Positions 35,905 through 44,921 of a stretch of 64,000 nt of DNA are shown here, piece by piece; the stretch's first letter is position 1; each line of letters starts with the position of its first letter. Under the pieces are notes generated by a model. That model was not told the DNA's origin. It did no database searches and worked only from the letters and a program-made list of their open reading frames with translations. The position numbers and the translations under genes are program-made. The stretch lies in NCBI RefSeq assembly GCF_030409755.1, contig NZ_JAUFQE010000002.1, forward strand, positions 1,426,001 through 1,490,000, written 5' to 3'. The stretch is from Vibrio lentus (lineage in GTDB: Bacteria; Pseudomonadota; Gammaproteobacteria; Enterobacterales; Vibrionaceae).

Positions 35905-36024
35905 TAGGATTTCACAAACCCGAAGACAAAGAGAAACAACTTAACGGGTATTACATTAAGATCTAGGCAGCACTGCCGCCTAGTTTAAACCATCACATCA
36001 TCAGCCAGCGCTGCTAAACAAATA

Positions 36025-36306
36025 CTAAAGAACAGTGACGCCTTCAATCTCGATCACTGAGTTAGCGTTCGCTCTCTCGATTATTTTTAATAAGGTTGTT
36101 TGAATGAGCTCATTGTCTCTGATTTCAGTTTCACATGAGAAGCGCTCTTCTTGGACACTATCGCCCTCACCTAGCGTGAATTGAACAGCCACTTCAGTTG
36201 CGCACTCTTTAGTCGCTCCGTAGTACGCTAGAGTAATTTTAGGATAACCGTTAAAGCCTTTTTTGACCTGTTTAGCGATACGTTTTTTAGCTTTATCCAA
36301 GTTCAT
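36025..36306 (-). CDS. Hypothetical protein, 93 residues
   Basis: A small, soluble, highly charged protein with a basic N-terminus (MNLDKAKKRIAKQVKKGF) and acidic C-terminal half. It has a good ribosome site (CAGGAAGTAAT). No family is recognised. A GC-rich inverted repeat about 45 bases after the stop may terminate it. Confidence 0.6.
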   Translation of the reverse strand: MNLDKAKKRIAKQVKKGFNGYPKITLAYYGATKECATEVAVQFTLGEGDSVQEERFSCETEIRDNELIQTTLLKIIERANANSVIEIEGVTVL

Positions 36307-36543
36307 ATTACTTCCTGTTTAATAGTGTTCCTAAGACCAATATAACGCCCAATTCATTAGTAAACCAACACAAATCTGAACCTCACGTAAAACACCTTTG
36401 CAGTAAAACCATTAAGGACTAAAAATGCCAAGCAATGGGAATCATTTTTCAGTGCTTAGCTATAATCTGACTCTAGGTTGAACACCTTTTCTAACCACAT
36501 CGAACTGATGTACTGCCCGTTTTTCTTTGCGTACTCTTTGTAA

Positions 36544-37389
36544 CTACACCTCAATACATTTACCTGTAGGCATCGCCTCCAGACGGTCTCCAAGTACTTC
36601 TTTCAACAAACCATAAGCCTTCTGGCCAGTACAGTGCCCTGTGTAAAGTTTATCAATCGGATATTCTGATAGTGCAATGCCGAGATCTTTAATGCCTTGC
36701 TTGGTTCCGCCAATACTATTGAATAGTGGTAACCCAACGAGATGAAAGCCCCCAACAACCGCCTTAATCTTCTCTCCTGGGAAAAGATCCATCGCAGTAT
36801 CAACCATGTTGAGAACGCCACTGTGCGCACAACCGGTGAAGATAACTAAACCATCACACTCTTTGATTACCAATAATAACTCGTGATCGAACGAATCTTG
36901 CTCCCATCCACTTTGAGATTTTGTATAAAGGTATTGGTTTCCCTTTGGCTTCTCATGCTTAGAGTTGATATCTGTGACGGCAAAAACATTTGGGGCAATT
37001 TCAGTCGTTTTATTGATGAAGACTAACCGATCATTATTATTTTTTAGGAGCTCTGCATTGATACCAACATCACTTCTAAATCCATAAGATCGAAAGTAAT
37101 AATTCTTTTCTTCGCAGTTTTTTAAATACACTTTCGCTTTAGAATTATGTTCAACAAAGTCGGTAGTGCCATTGCAATGATCATGGTGTCTGTGTGATAT
37201 AACGGCTAAATCGACATCTTCAATATCAACATCCAATAGAGCAGCATTTTGGCAAAACGTAATGCCACTTCCCATATCGAATAATATCTTTGAGCACTCA
37301 GTTTCAATATGCAGTGATAGCCCTCGCTCAACGGCTAAATCTTGCCTTTCATCTAATCGGGTATTATCTACCAATGTCGTTATTTTCAT
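36544..37389 (-). CDS. Metallo-beta-lactamase-fold hydrolase (COG1237 type)
   Basis: The 281-residue protein carries SHRHHDHCNG near residue 67, the metal motif H-x-H-x-D-H, followed by FTGCAHSGVLN near 188 and LYTGHCTGQKAYG near 256, the further metal ligands typical of the group annotated as aminobenzene phosphate synthase-like. No signal peptide, so cytoplasmic. The IS10-like element starts 39 bp upstream of the start codon, separating the gene from its native promoter; expression may now depend on the IS. Confidence 0.85.
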   Translation of the reverse strand: MKITTLVDNTRLDERQDLAVERGLSLHIETECSKILFDMGSGITFCQNAALLDVDIEDVDLAVISHRHHDHCNGTTDFVEHNSKAKVYLKNCEEKNYYFRSYGFRSDVGINAELLKNNNDRLVFINKTTEIAPNVFAVTDINSKHEKPKGNQYLYTKSQSGWEQDSFDHELLLVIKECDGLVIFTGCAHSGVLNMVDTAMDLFPGEKIKAVVGGFHLVGLPLFNSIGGTKQGIKDLGIALSEYPIDKLYTGHCTGQKAYGLLKEVLGDRLEAMPTGKCIEV

Positions 37390-37427
37390 GGCTTCCTTCA
37401 GGCTCTTTCTAACGCTTACGCCTAGAG

Positions 37428-38749
37428 CTTGCGAATCCCCTCATAATCAGGCTTAAAAACAATGAGGTAGACGTGCATCGCCGTCTTTGATCTAATGAAT
37501 ATCGCTGAACACACATTTCGAACAAGTGGGTTAATAATGCGCGACATTCAGATTCTACAACAAACCATACAAAACCAATGCCCCTCCATTCACAAAAAAC
37601 GCGTTAGTTCTCTGATACTTGCTACAAAAAGTGTACTTGACGGCTCAGACTTAACGCTGACTAAACTAGGTCGCAAACTAGAAACTAATACCACGGTAAA
37701 ACATGCGATCAAACGCGTTGATAGACTGCTTGGAAATCGCCAACTACATCGTGAAAAAGACCTTATTTATAAATGGCATGCCTACTTAATAACGGGCGCT
37801 AACCCATGCCCTGTGATCCTTGTGGATTGGTCTGATGTTCGTGAACAACTTCGTTATATGACGTTAAGAGCATCCGTTGCACTTGATGGTCGAGCCGTCA
37901 CAATCTTTGAACAAGTTTTTGAGTATGGCCAATACAATTCACCGAAAAGTCACCAAACATTCCTCGATAAATTGCAGAGTATTTTGCCGAATAAAATCAG
38001 TCCGATCATCGTTTCTGATGCGGGTTTTAGAAATACTTGGTTCCGCCAAGTTCAGGAGAAAGGTTGGTTTTGGTTAGGTCGTGTCCGAGGTGAAGTATCA
38101 ATCAAACAACCTCAAAAACCTTGGGTCTCAAATAAAACCTTTTATCCAAACGCTGTCCATAAACCCAAATATCTTGGCAACTGCTTATTAGCAAAGAGAT
38201 CACCGATATCTTGTGAAGCCTATGTTTATAAGGGATTAGAAAAAGGCCGAAAAGCCCAGCGCCATAGTAGAACCAGCCAAAAACACTCCGCTACACATCT
38301 CTATCAACGCAGTGCAAAGGAGCCGTGGCTACTCGCGACTAATGTCCCTCGACATATCTTAAATGAAGTACAAATTACCAATCTGTACGCCAAGCGTATG
38401 CAGATAGAAGAAGCCTTCCGCGATCTAAAGAGTACCGCCTATGGGATCGCACTTCGTCACAACAGAACTCGCTGTACTAAGCGATTAGATATCCTGCTTC
38501 TTATTGCGTTGCTCGCTGAAATCTTGATGTGGTGGAATGGCCTAATTGCAGTACAAGCCAAATGGCATTTTGACTTCCAAGCCAACAGCATTAAACACCG
38601 CCGAGTTCTATCCATACCTCGTCTAGGGAGAGAGGTACGAAATCATCGGCGATATCAAATTAATGAATCCCAATATCAATGGGGAATGTTCGAATATCAA
38701 AGGCTCACACACAACGCAGGACTAGGGAAATTATGAGGGGATCCGTCAG
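37428..38749 (+). mobile_element. IS10-like IS4-family insertion sequence with 9-bp target duplication
   Basis: The 1322-bp element has imperfect 20-bp inverted ends (CTTGCGAATCCCCTCATAAT left; CTGACGGATCCCCTCATAAT right, reverse complement), close in form to IS10 ends, and identical flanks CGCCTAGAG at 37419-37427 and 38750-38758. Size and 9-bp duplication match IS10. Confidence 0.92.
37495..38736 (+). CDS. IS10-like IS4-family transposase
   Basis: The 413-residue enzyme contains ILVDWSDV (first D), IVSDAGFRNTW (second D) and YAKRMQIEEAFRDLKS, the IS4-family Y-x2-R-x3-E-x6-K signature in the form seen in IS10. The frame is intact. Confidence 0.93.
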   Translation: MNIAEHTFRTSGLIMRDIQILQQTIQNQCPSIHKKRVSSLILATKSVLDGSDLTLTKLGRKLETNTTVKHAIKRVDRLLGNRQLHREKDLIYKWHAYLITGANPCPVILVDWSDVREQLRYMTLRASVALDGRAVTIFEQVFEYGQYNSPKSHQTFLDKLQSILPNKISPIIVSDAGFRNTWFRQVQEKGWFWLGRVRGEVSIKQPQKPWVSNKTFYPNAVHKPKYLGNCLLAKRSPISCEAYVYKGLEKGRKAQRHSRTSQKHSATHLYQRSAKEPWLLATNVPRHILNEVQITNLYAKRMQIEEAFRDLKSTAYGIALRHNRTRCTKRLDILLLIALLAEILMWWNGLIAVQAKWHFDFQANSIKHRRVLSIPRLGREVRNHRRYQINESQYQWGMFEYQRLTHNAGLGKL

Positions 38750-38876
38750 CGCCTAGAGAATAATATCGGCTCCCTTATCGAGGGTCTACTGCGCCCCTGT
38801 GGTACTGAGATCAGAGATGGGGAATAGCGGTATTTCGAATTATCAGAACTCAATAACTAACACTTAATTGACTTAT

Positions 38877-39302
38877 TTACAGCTGCCTATTTTCAACGGC
38901 GATAGAAAGGAGGTGTGCCTGTATAACAGATATCGTGAACACGATTAACGGCACGACTATTGAAAATAACGAGACGAAAATTATAAAGCCAGACATAAAC
39001 AATTTCTCAATGTAACCAGTGCTATGAGCCCAACCCGCAACATGGCCATCTGCAAATAAACCGAATGCACCATAGTAATAGAATGCATAAATCACAGCAG
39101 ACTTGTGCCATGAACCTCGTTGGAGATCATCTATTGTATAAATTGATGCGAAGCCAGCTAAAACAACGCCCAACCATAAGAACACAAAGTCGGTCGGGTA
39201 AACTGACGCTGTGGCTAGATACTCTCCTCGAGAACTTAGCCATACAATGACAAACCCTATAGTCAGCGTAATTAACGCATTTCTAATGATTAACCATCTC
39301 AT
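38877..39302 (-). CDS. Hypothetical membrane protein, 141 residues
   Basis: Four membrane helices (about 6-23, 36-54, 67-83, 100-127). A strong AGGAGG ribosome site precedes the ATG. It follows the GFA-like gene on the same strand after about 170 bp. Function unknown. Confidence 0.68.
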   Translation of the reverse strand: MRWLIIRNALITLTIGFVIVWLSSRGEYLATASVYPTDFVFLWLGVVLAGFASIYTIDDLQRGSWHKSAVIYAFYYYGAFGLFADGHVAGWAHSTGYIEKLFMSGFIIFVSLFSIVVPLIVFTISVIQAHLLSIAVENRQL

Positions 39303-39475
39303 ACTTTCCTCCTAGGTTCAGTATGGATAGGTGCCAATATAGGATTGTGTGAAAACCCGATCTTTTCGAGCTACCTCAATAAAATTGGGGAGAGAAGTCA
39401 ACATGCGTTAAGCATTGGGTAGCACCAAGCACGTAGCCCATCATCACTGTGCGATTCAAAGACTCGAAAGCTCGA

Positions 39476-39883
39476 CTAGCTTGTTCGCCCTTCCGAATAC
39501 GCAAGTAAATCTGGCTGTAATTCACACCAGTTCGCTTTGTAGTTTGTATAAATTTGAGCATCGATTTTGACTGGAATATCCACGTCGAATGTCGATATCG
39601 CTAGTTCGATGTTTTCTAAAGGTTCACCTTGTACTCTGAAGCCTAGACTTGAACCACAGTTGGAGCAGAATGTTCGTGTTGCGCCGTTTGATGCCACAAA
39701 TTCTTTGAGTAAATCAATTCCTGAAAGCCAGTTTAAGCCTTGTACACCAACTAACGTCCCGAAAGCGGCGCCATGAAATTTTCGGCACATTGAACAATGG
39801 CAGTTGGCTGCTTTTTCGCTGAACCCTTCAACAGAAAAACGAACACTGCCACACAAACACGAACCTTTAAAACCTGTACTCAT
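39476..39883 (-). CDS. GFA-family zinc protein (glutathione-dependent formaldehyde-activating type)
   Basis: The 135-residue protein shows the GFA cysteine set: CLCGSVRF near residue 10, CHCSMCRKFHGAAFG near 29, and FCSNCGSSLGFR near 73. Members bind zinc; true formaldehyde activation is shown for few, and most are of unknown function. A strong ribosome site (GGAAGGAGACTC) precedes the start. Confidence 0.92.
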   Translation of the reverse strand: MSTGFKGSCLCGSVRFSVEGFSEKAANCHCSMCRKFHGAAFGTLVGVQGLNWLSGIDLLKEFVASNGATRTFCSNCGSSLGFRVQGEPLENIELAISTFDVDIPVKIDAQIYTNYKANWCELQPDLLAYSEGRTS

Positions 39884-39937
39884 CCTGAGTCTCCTTCCCT
39901 TTCATACAGTGTGTAACCCACTGGCTTTTGCGAGCTT

Positions 39938-40090
39938 CTAACCATTTAACGTATTATGCCAATATTGCACCGTTTTATCAGACACAGAACCGGTTTCATT
40001 CGCTGCTGCGATCAAGAAATCACATAAGTTGGTTGCAACCTCTTCATTGCCTAGCAAGAACAAACTACGAATGGCTCGTGTTAGTCGTAT
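39938..40090 (-). pseudogene. Orphan C-terminal gene fragment
   Basis: An open stretch of 50 codons without a start reads RAIRSLFLLGNEEVATNLCD and ends VSDKTVQYWHNTLNG, protein-like in composition. It lies between the MBL gene (stop 40109) and the GFA gene. It looks like the remains of a gene whose 5' part was lost. Family not recognised. Confidence 0.35.
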
Positions 40091-40108
40091 CTATACTTAA
40101 GCGAGCGT

Positions 40109-40972
40109 CTACTGTGAACTTTCCGATTTATTCCGCTGTTGTGCATCACTGAGTTTTTCATTCGCTAAGGCTTCTTGCTGGTCTAAAAAGCTAAAGAAGT
40201 TACTTTCGCTAATGAACGGATTGTTCGAACCATCGGCATTTCGTTTCTCACGATTAGCGAATAGATGATTCTTATGGGGATGATTAGACAAATTCACGCT
40301 CACCACAGGTGGCTGCAAAGCGATCTCTCTCACTCTGTCCATGCTCTCGAAGAACTGCTTCGCTAACTTTGGATCTCGTGCATTAATACTGTGACCGCCA
40401 ACTACAAATGCGCGATGTGATGTGCCGTTGTCTTTCACCATAAGATCTATTGAATAATCCCCTTCTGTGTGGCCGGGCGTAAGGTAGAACTTAAACTCGT
40501 CCGCAGCGACAATAAGACTACTACTATCTTGCACAAAGAAGTCTACCTTGGGCGGTAAAAACGTATTCTTACCACTGCTTTTGTTCGCTTGAGCTACGGC
40601 TAACTCATAACCCTTTTGTGTCATCACGACCTTTGAACCATATTCAGACTGGAGAAATTGCGCTCCACCAGCATGATCAGAATGGCCGTGAGTCACCAAA
40701 ATATGAGTAATGGCCTTATCTTGTAACCCAAGCTTTTTTAGATTGATGGGTATCCACATCGAATAAGGGAAATCGAGTGTATCAATCAGAACTAATCCCT
40801 TTGCAGTCTCTACCGCATAAGACGACACCCATCTATCACCAACGTAATAAACGTTATCGAACATTTGGAACGGTTCAACATAGCCGTTTTTAATCGACAT
40901 TTCCGGAACGTTTTCAGATGCCATCGCACTGGTCGAAACCAATAACAACAAAGCCAAAACCAATTTTTTCAT
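40109..40972 (-). CDS. Exported metallo-beta-lactamase-fold enzyme, subclass B3-like
   Basis: The 287-residue protein has a signal peptide (MKKLVLALLLLVSTSAMA), ILVTHGHSDHAGGAQFL near residue 94 (H-x-H-x-D-H), LTPGHTEGDYSID near 164 and NLSNHPHKNHLF near 226. The metal-ligand order and periplasmic location resemble subclass B3 beta-lactamases and related bile- or quorum-type hydrolases; resistance activity cannot be claimed. The ribosome site CTAGGAAG is good. A gene-duplicate fragment begins immediately upstream. Confidence 0.82.
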   Translation of the reverse strand: MKKLVLALLLLVSTSAMASENVPEMSIKNGYVEPFQMFDNVYYVGDRWVSSYAVETAKGLVLIDTLDFPYSMWIPINLKKLGLQDKAITHILVTHGHSDHAGGAQFLQSEYGSKVVMTQKGYELAVAQANKSSGKNTFLPPKVDFFVQDSSSLIVAADEFKFYLTPGHTEGDYSIDLMVKDNGTSHRAFVVGGHSINARDPKLAKQFFESMDRVREIALQPPVVSVNLSNHPHKNHLFANREKRNADGSNNPFISESNFFSFLDQQEALANEKLSDAQQRNKSESSQ

Positions 40973-41027
40973 TTTACTTCCTAGACTGATAACGACGCAT
41001 AAGTTAGCTGTAACGTCCTAATTAAAT

Positions 41028-41318
41028 TCACTGTTCTAACAGACGACACTGATACTCTGTGACACATTTTAGCTCTGTAGTATGCCCAGGCAATCGTTCC
41101 TGAAAAAAACACAATGCATCCGCTAGGGTTATCTGGTGTTGATTCGACGTATACCCAAAAACCAATCGGTGGACATTGTCATAGAGTCCATCTGAATTAT
41201 CTGAGCTTTGACACTGCGCTAAGATAGCTTGATCAATCTCATCGTCGGGGTATTCCAAAGGGCTATTGGCCTGTTGATAGAGATTAGAAATCATCGACTC
41301 ATATTGCTGTCGATGCAA
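41028..41318 (-). pseudogene. Truncated C-terminal duplicate of the gene at 46387-47277
   Basis: Residues from QQYESMISNLYQQANSPLE onward match the last 93 residues of the 296-residue protein at 46.4-47.3 kb at most positions (DDEIDQAILAQCQSSDNSD shared exactly). Homology extends past the stop to about 40986, including the degenerate downstream hairpin. Upstream it breaks into an IS remnant at 41320, so the apparent start MHR is a junction product. Confidence 0.8.
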
Positions 41319-41319
41319 G

Positions 41320-41425
41320 CACTCATGAAATTATTGCAGCCGAGCTAAGTTTGTCGACGGTTACAGATGGAGAAGTACTCCGAACTTACTGAAACAAGCA
41401 CGCCGAAGTATCCTTGAGGTACTGG
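41320..41425 (+). mobile_element. Remnant of an IS903-like (IS5-family) transposase gene
   Basis: About 106 bases match 45741-45847 of the intact IS at 45.2-46.2 kb with scattered changes and at least one indel (HEIIAAELS, TVTDGEVL still readable). It forms the breakpoint of the truncated duplicate, suggesting IS-mediated deletion or recombination here. Confidence 0.8.
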
Positions 41426-41580
41426 AGGCAGGAACGGCACTAATGTGGTGTATAAAGATATGCATTAACTTCAATTTTGGTTGGCGTTGGCGTAGCGTAT
41501 GAGTTTTAGACTTAAGCCAGCAACCAGTGTGTTAATACTGAGTACTAAAACCTGAACTACTAAAAGAGATAGGTAATACA

Positions 41581-41639
41581 TGCACCGAAAGATTACATCT
41601 TTCAAAGACTAAATCCTTCAGAAAGCGTCCTTCGGTGCA
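41581..41639 (-). terminator. Branched inverted repeat downstream of the response-regulator gene
   Basis: Outer arms TGCACCGAA / TTCGGTGCA (41581-41589 and 41631-41639) enclose a second pair (GAAAG / CTTTC). It starts about 40 bases after the operon stop. It may be a structured RNA end or terminator; there is no strong T tract. Confidence 0.4.
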
Positions 41640-41680
41640 TATAATTTCAAGCGACTGACAAAAGTGACTAACATAAGTGA

Positions 41681-42160
41681 CTAGCGTAAGCGTCTCAACA
41701 CAACCTGCTGGTCGAGCTCATTCTGATAGTCCGTGTAATCAAGCCCTTGATCAAATATGTACTCAGTGACAAGAGTGCGAATGCATTCAACTAATGTGCT
41801 TGATTGCCAAGGCTTTTCAAAGTAACGGTCGATGCCTGCTGCATTAATCGCATTGATGGTATCAGTATGAGTGGCCTGCCCCGTAAGAAGGATTTTCTTT
41901 GTATTCGGAAAGCGGCTGTCATGGAACACGTCAGTGAGTAACTCCACACCCGTCTTCCCTGGCATCACATGATCAGACACGATGACGGTAATGTGTTCGC
42001 CTTCTGCGTCAAGTTCATCAATGAGATCAAGCACTTCTTGCGCTGATTCACAATCTTCAATATTCAGCCAACTCGCCAGCGGCTCTAAATCTTGTACCAC
42101 TGCGCTCAGTACTTCTCTCTGGTCATCGACACAGATTAAATTAAGCTTCTCCATGTTCAC
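41681..42160 (-). CDS. Single-domain response regulator
   Basis: The 159-residue protein has a receiver domain: LICVDDQREVLS (acidic pair near residue 11), VIVSDHVMPGKTG (phosphoacceptor D near 61), ILLTGQAT (near 91) and FEKPW (K near 115). No output domain follows, only a short helical tail. Its start overlaps the histidine kinase gene by 20 bp, so the two are translationally linked. It probably relays phosphate or acts by protein contact, linked to dicarboxylate transport. Confidence 0.88.
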   Translation of the reverse strand: MNMEKLNLICVDDQREVLSAVVQDLEPLASWLNIEDCESAQEVLDLIDELDAEGEHITVIVSDHVMPGKTGVELLTDVFHDSRFPNTKKILLTGQATHTDTINAINAAGIDRYFEKPWQSSTLVECIRTLVTEYIFDQGLDYTDYQNELDQQVVLRRLR

Positions 42161-43496
42161 CCTCTATTGGTAACTTGATTCTAAATACAGTTTTAGAAGC
42201 ATCACTTTTCACAATAATACTTCCGCCATAACCCGCCACAATCCGCTTAACGATTGATAAACCCAAGCCCAATCCAAACGATAAACCACCTTTTTTAGTG
42301 GTGAAGTTAGGCTGAAATATCTTTCTACGAGTCACCTCGTCTATCTCTGGGCCGTTATTCGTGATCGTAACTAATATTCTTTTCTTACTTAATCTGGTTT
42401 GAATTTCTATTGCAGCATCGTCTGAATTCGACATTGCATCACAAGCATTCTTTACAATGTTGACCCAAATCTGAACGAGCTCTGTTTTCGAGCCTTTAAA
42501 AGTCGGTAAATCTGCAGGGCTCAATCGCACAGATACTCTACGTAACTCACTTTGTAACAACGATAAGGCATGGTTAATGGAGTCATTAATATCAACCGCT
42601 TCTTCGGTGTCAATATCAACTCGGCCAAGTTGTTTAACCGATTTTACGATGCCGACAGTGTGTCTAGATGCCAAACGTAAATCATGTAAATCACAGCCCA
42701 TCTGCCAAAAACGAATCGCTTCTTCTGGGTTTTTCAGCCAATGTTTTGAAATAACGTCTGTTGCAGATAAAGCGTCAATTGGAATCGCCTTTGCAAGAGA
42801 GCGTGCAATGTTTTTGTCTAAACCATATTTTCTTTCAAATTGTCGCCCACGTGTTCGCGCTTCTGACGACGACGTTTTCTGACCATGCATTAACCCAAAA
42901 TCGAAAAATTGACTGGCTTCTGGATGCACTTCTTCAAGTAGATCCATGATGACCGTTTCAAGTCGGCCAGATTTACTATTGACTACACCAATAGCGTTGT
43001 TAAGCTCATGGGCAATCCCTGCTGCCAATTGACCCAAGGTCGTCATTTGCTCAGCAGTATGTAACTTCTCTAGCGCTTTTTGTTTCGCTATCGCTTCTTG
43101 TGTTGCACGGCGTTGACGACGCGACAGCTCATTGACAATCACAGGTGTGAACTGTGCGGTAAGAGGACCAAATTTACGTTCATCTTCTGCAGGCGTGTCT
43201 TTATCGATCCACGCTAACTCAACATCGGTTTTAGCAACAACCGTTGAAGATGCTGTCCAATTACCTGAAAAGAAGCTATGAACACCTATAAAAGCCCCAC
43301 TACCCGCGCTAAATACTCGCACTTGCGGTGTGTTCGCTTCGGAATAAAACCCTTCCAGTTCTCCACTAAACACATAATATAAACGAGTGTTTAACGCTGA
43401 TTGCTCAATAATGGTGTTACCGGCACGGCACGTCACCCGACGTTCTGTCTGATTAAAATAACGATCGATAAGTGCTTCTAGTTTTTGTTGATACAC
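42141..43496 (-). CDS. Soluble histidine kinase with N-terminal cyclic-nucleotide-binding-like domain
   Basis: The 451-residue protein has a Crp-type beta roll (about 10-115; AGNTIIEQSALNTRLYYVFSGELEGFYSE), a dimerisation/phosphoacceptor region (MTTLGQLAAGIAHELNNAIG, H near 165), a long insert (about 190-275), and an HATPase domain (NIVKNACDAMSN, TITNNGPEID, GLGLGLSIVKRIVAGYGG). It has no membrane segment, so it senses a cytoplasmic signal. It lies 6 bp after the DASS transporter gene and overlaps the response regulator gene. Confidence 0.9.
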   Translation of the reverse strand: MYQQKLEALIDRYFNQTERRVTCRAGNTIIEQSALNTRLYYVFSGELEGFYSEANTPQVRVFSAGSGAFIGVHSFFSGNWTASSTVVAKTDVELAWIDKDTPAEDERKFGPLTAQFTPVIVNELSRRQRRATQEAIAKQKALEKLHTAEQMTTLGQLAAGIAHELNNAIGVVNSKSGRLETVIMDLLEEVHPEASQFFDFGLMHGQKTSSSEARTRGRQFERKYGLDKNIARSLAKAIPIDALSATDVISKHWLKNPEEAIRFWQMGCDLHDLRLASRHTVGIVKSVKQLGRVDIDTEEAVDINDSINHALSLLQSELRRVSVRLSPADLPTFKGSKTELVQIWVNIVKNACDAMSNSDDAAIEIQTRLSKKRILVTITNNGPEIDEVTRRKIFQPNFTTKKGGLSFGLGLGLSIVKRIVAGYGGSIIVKSDASKTVFRIKLPIEGEHGEA

Positions 43497-43502
43497 GTAT
43501 CG

Positions 43503-44921
43503 TTATCCTATGTGACCAATTGAATGTAGCACCCACACCATAACAAAACTCAGTAGCACACCAACCACACCCAAAATAATACCGATTCTGGCCATTTGAT
43601 TACTTTGCACATGACCAGTAGCATGAGCCAACGCATTCGGTGGCGTACTGATTGGCAGCGACATACCCAATGAAGCGGCAAAAGTCACAACCAGAATTAA
43701 CGTTAACTCACCGCCTAGTGGCGTGAGTGAAGCCATAGACGAACCTAATGCAGCCATAATTGGCATCAACAAGTTAGCCGTTGCGGTATGAGACATAAAG
43801 TTTGCCATTACCAAACACAAGAACGCCGCTCCGAACAACACCACATATGGTGAGTAAGCATCAAACGGAATGCTGTGTACTACGAGCCTTGCTAAGCCAG
43901 TTTTATCGAGAGCTAAACCAAGCGCAATACCACCTGATACAAGCCACAATACGTCCCAAGAAATTTTCTTCAGGTCTTCTTTATTGATGATCCCTGTGAG
44001 TGAGAACACAGCGACAGGAATAAGAGCGACAGTATAAGAGTTCATGCCATGGCTTGAGCCCATTAACCAAAGAATGATGGTCAGCGCAAAAGTGACGTAT
44101 ACCGCAATGGCTTTGGGCGTTTTAAGGAATTTACCTTTGATGCTTAGCTCGATTTTCTTTTGGTCAGCTTTGTACATAAAGCCGATTAAAAACCACGCTA
44201 ACGCCATCATAATAACGACAAACGGCACACCAAATGCCATCCATTCACCGAACGTAATGAGGTTATCGCCAACTAAATATTTAAGTGCGATAGCGTTCGG
44301 CGGGGTACCGATCGGGGTACCAATGCCACCGATGTTAGCGGCAACAGGGATACAAAGCGCAAACGCTATACGACCGGGGTCTTTGGGGCCAAACACAGCC
44401 AGTACCGGCGTTAAAATAGAGAGCATCATTGCCGTTGTTGCTGTGTTAGACATAAACATCGAAAAGATACCAGTGATCAGCATTAAGCCGAGCATCACAA
44501 ACTTTGGGTCTTGTCCAAATGGCTTCAATAATACACGGGCTAAGTTTACGTCTAATCGATACTTAGTGGCGGCCATCGCTAAGAAAAAACCGCCCAAAAA
44601 CAGCATGATGATTGGACTGGCGAATGTCGCCATGATATCGCTGTATTTTAACAACTCACCAAAATGTTCCTGCCCATGATCAAACCTTAAAAAGATCAGC
44701 CCTTTATCCGACAACATCAATAATTGCAGAACGATAATAACAACAGACGTCGCGTAAATCGGGATAGGCTCGAACACCCAGCACAATGCCGCTAATAAAA
44801 AGATCGCGATAACGCGTTGTTGAATAATCGTAAGGCCTTCAAATGGAAACGCTGATAGCGGCATTACGAGGATAATGAAAGGAATTAAAATAGGGATAAT
44901 GTATTTAATATAGGGGCGCAT
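43503..44921 (-). CDS. DASS-family (SLC13) sodium:dicarboxylate/sulfate symporter
   Basis: The 472-residue protein has about twelve membrane helices and both SNT-type motifs: FMSNTATTAMMLSILTPV near residue 150 and MSHTATANLLMPIMAALG near 385, plus NIGGIGTPIGTPPNAIALKYL and the paired MSLPISTPPNALAHATG. It would import C4-dicarboxylates or related anions with sodium. It is first in a three-gene operon with a histidine kinase and response regulator, suggesting that its flux is sensed or controlled by that pair. Confidence 0.92.
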   Translation of the reverse strand: MRPYIKYIIPILIPFIILVMPLSAFPFEGLTIIQQRVIAIFLLAALCWVFEPIPIYATSVVIIVLQLLMLSDKGLIFLRFDHGQEHFGELLKYSDIMATFASPIIMLFLGGFFLAMAATKYRLDVNLARVLLKPFGQDPKFVMLGLMLITGIFSMFMSNTATTAMMLSILTPVLAVFGPKDPGRIAFALCIPVAANIGGIGTPIGTPPNAIALKYLVGDNLITFGEWMAFGVPFVVIMMALAWFLIGFMYKADQKKIELSIKGKFLKTPKAIAVYVTFALTIILWLMGSSHGMNSYTVALIPVAVFSLTGIINKEDLKKISWDVLWLVSGGIALGLALDKTGLARLVVHSIPFDAYSPYVVLFGAAFLCLVMANFMSHTATANLLMPIMAALGSSMASLTPLGGELTLILVVTFAASLGMSLPISTPPNALAHATGHVQSNQMARIGIILGVVGVLLSFVMVWVLHSIGHIG

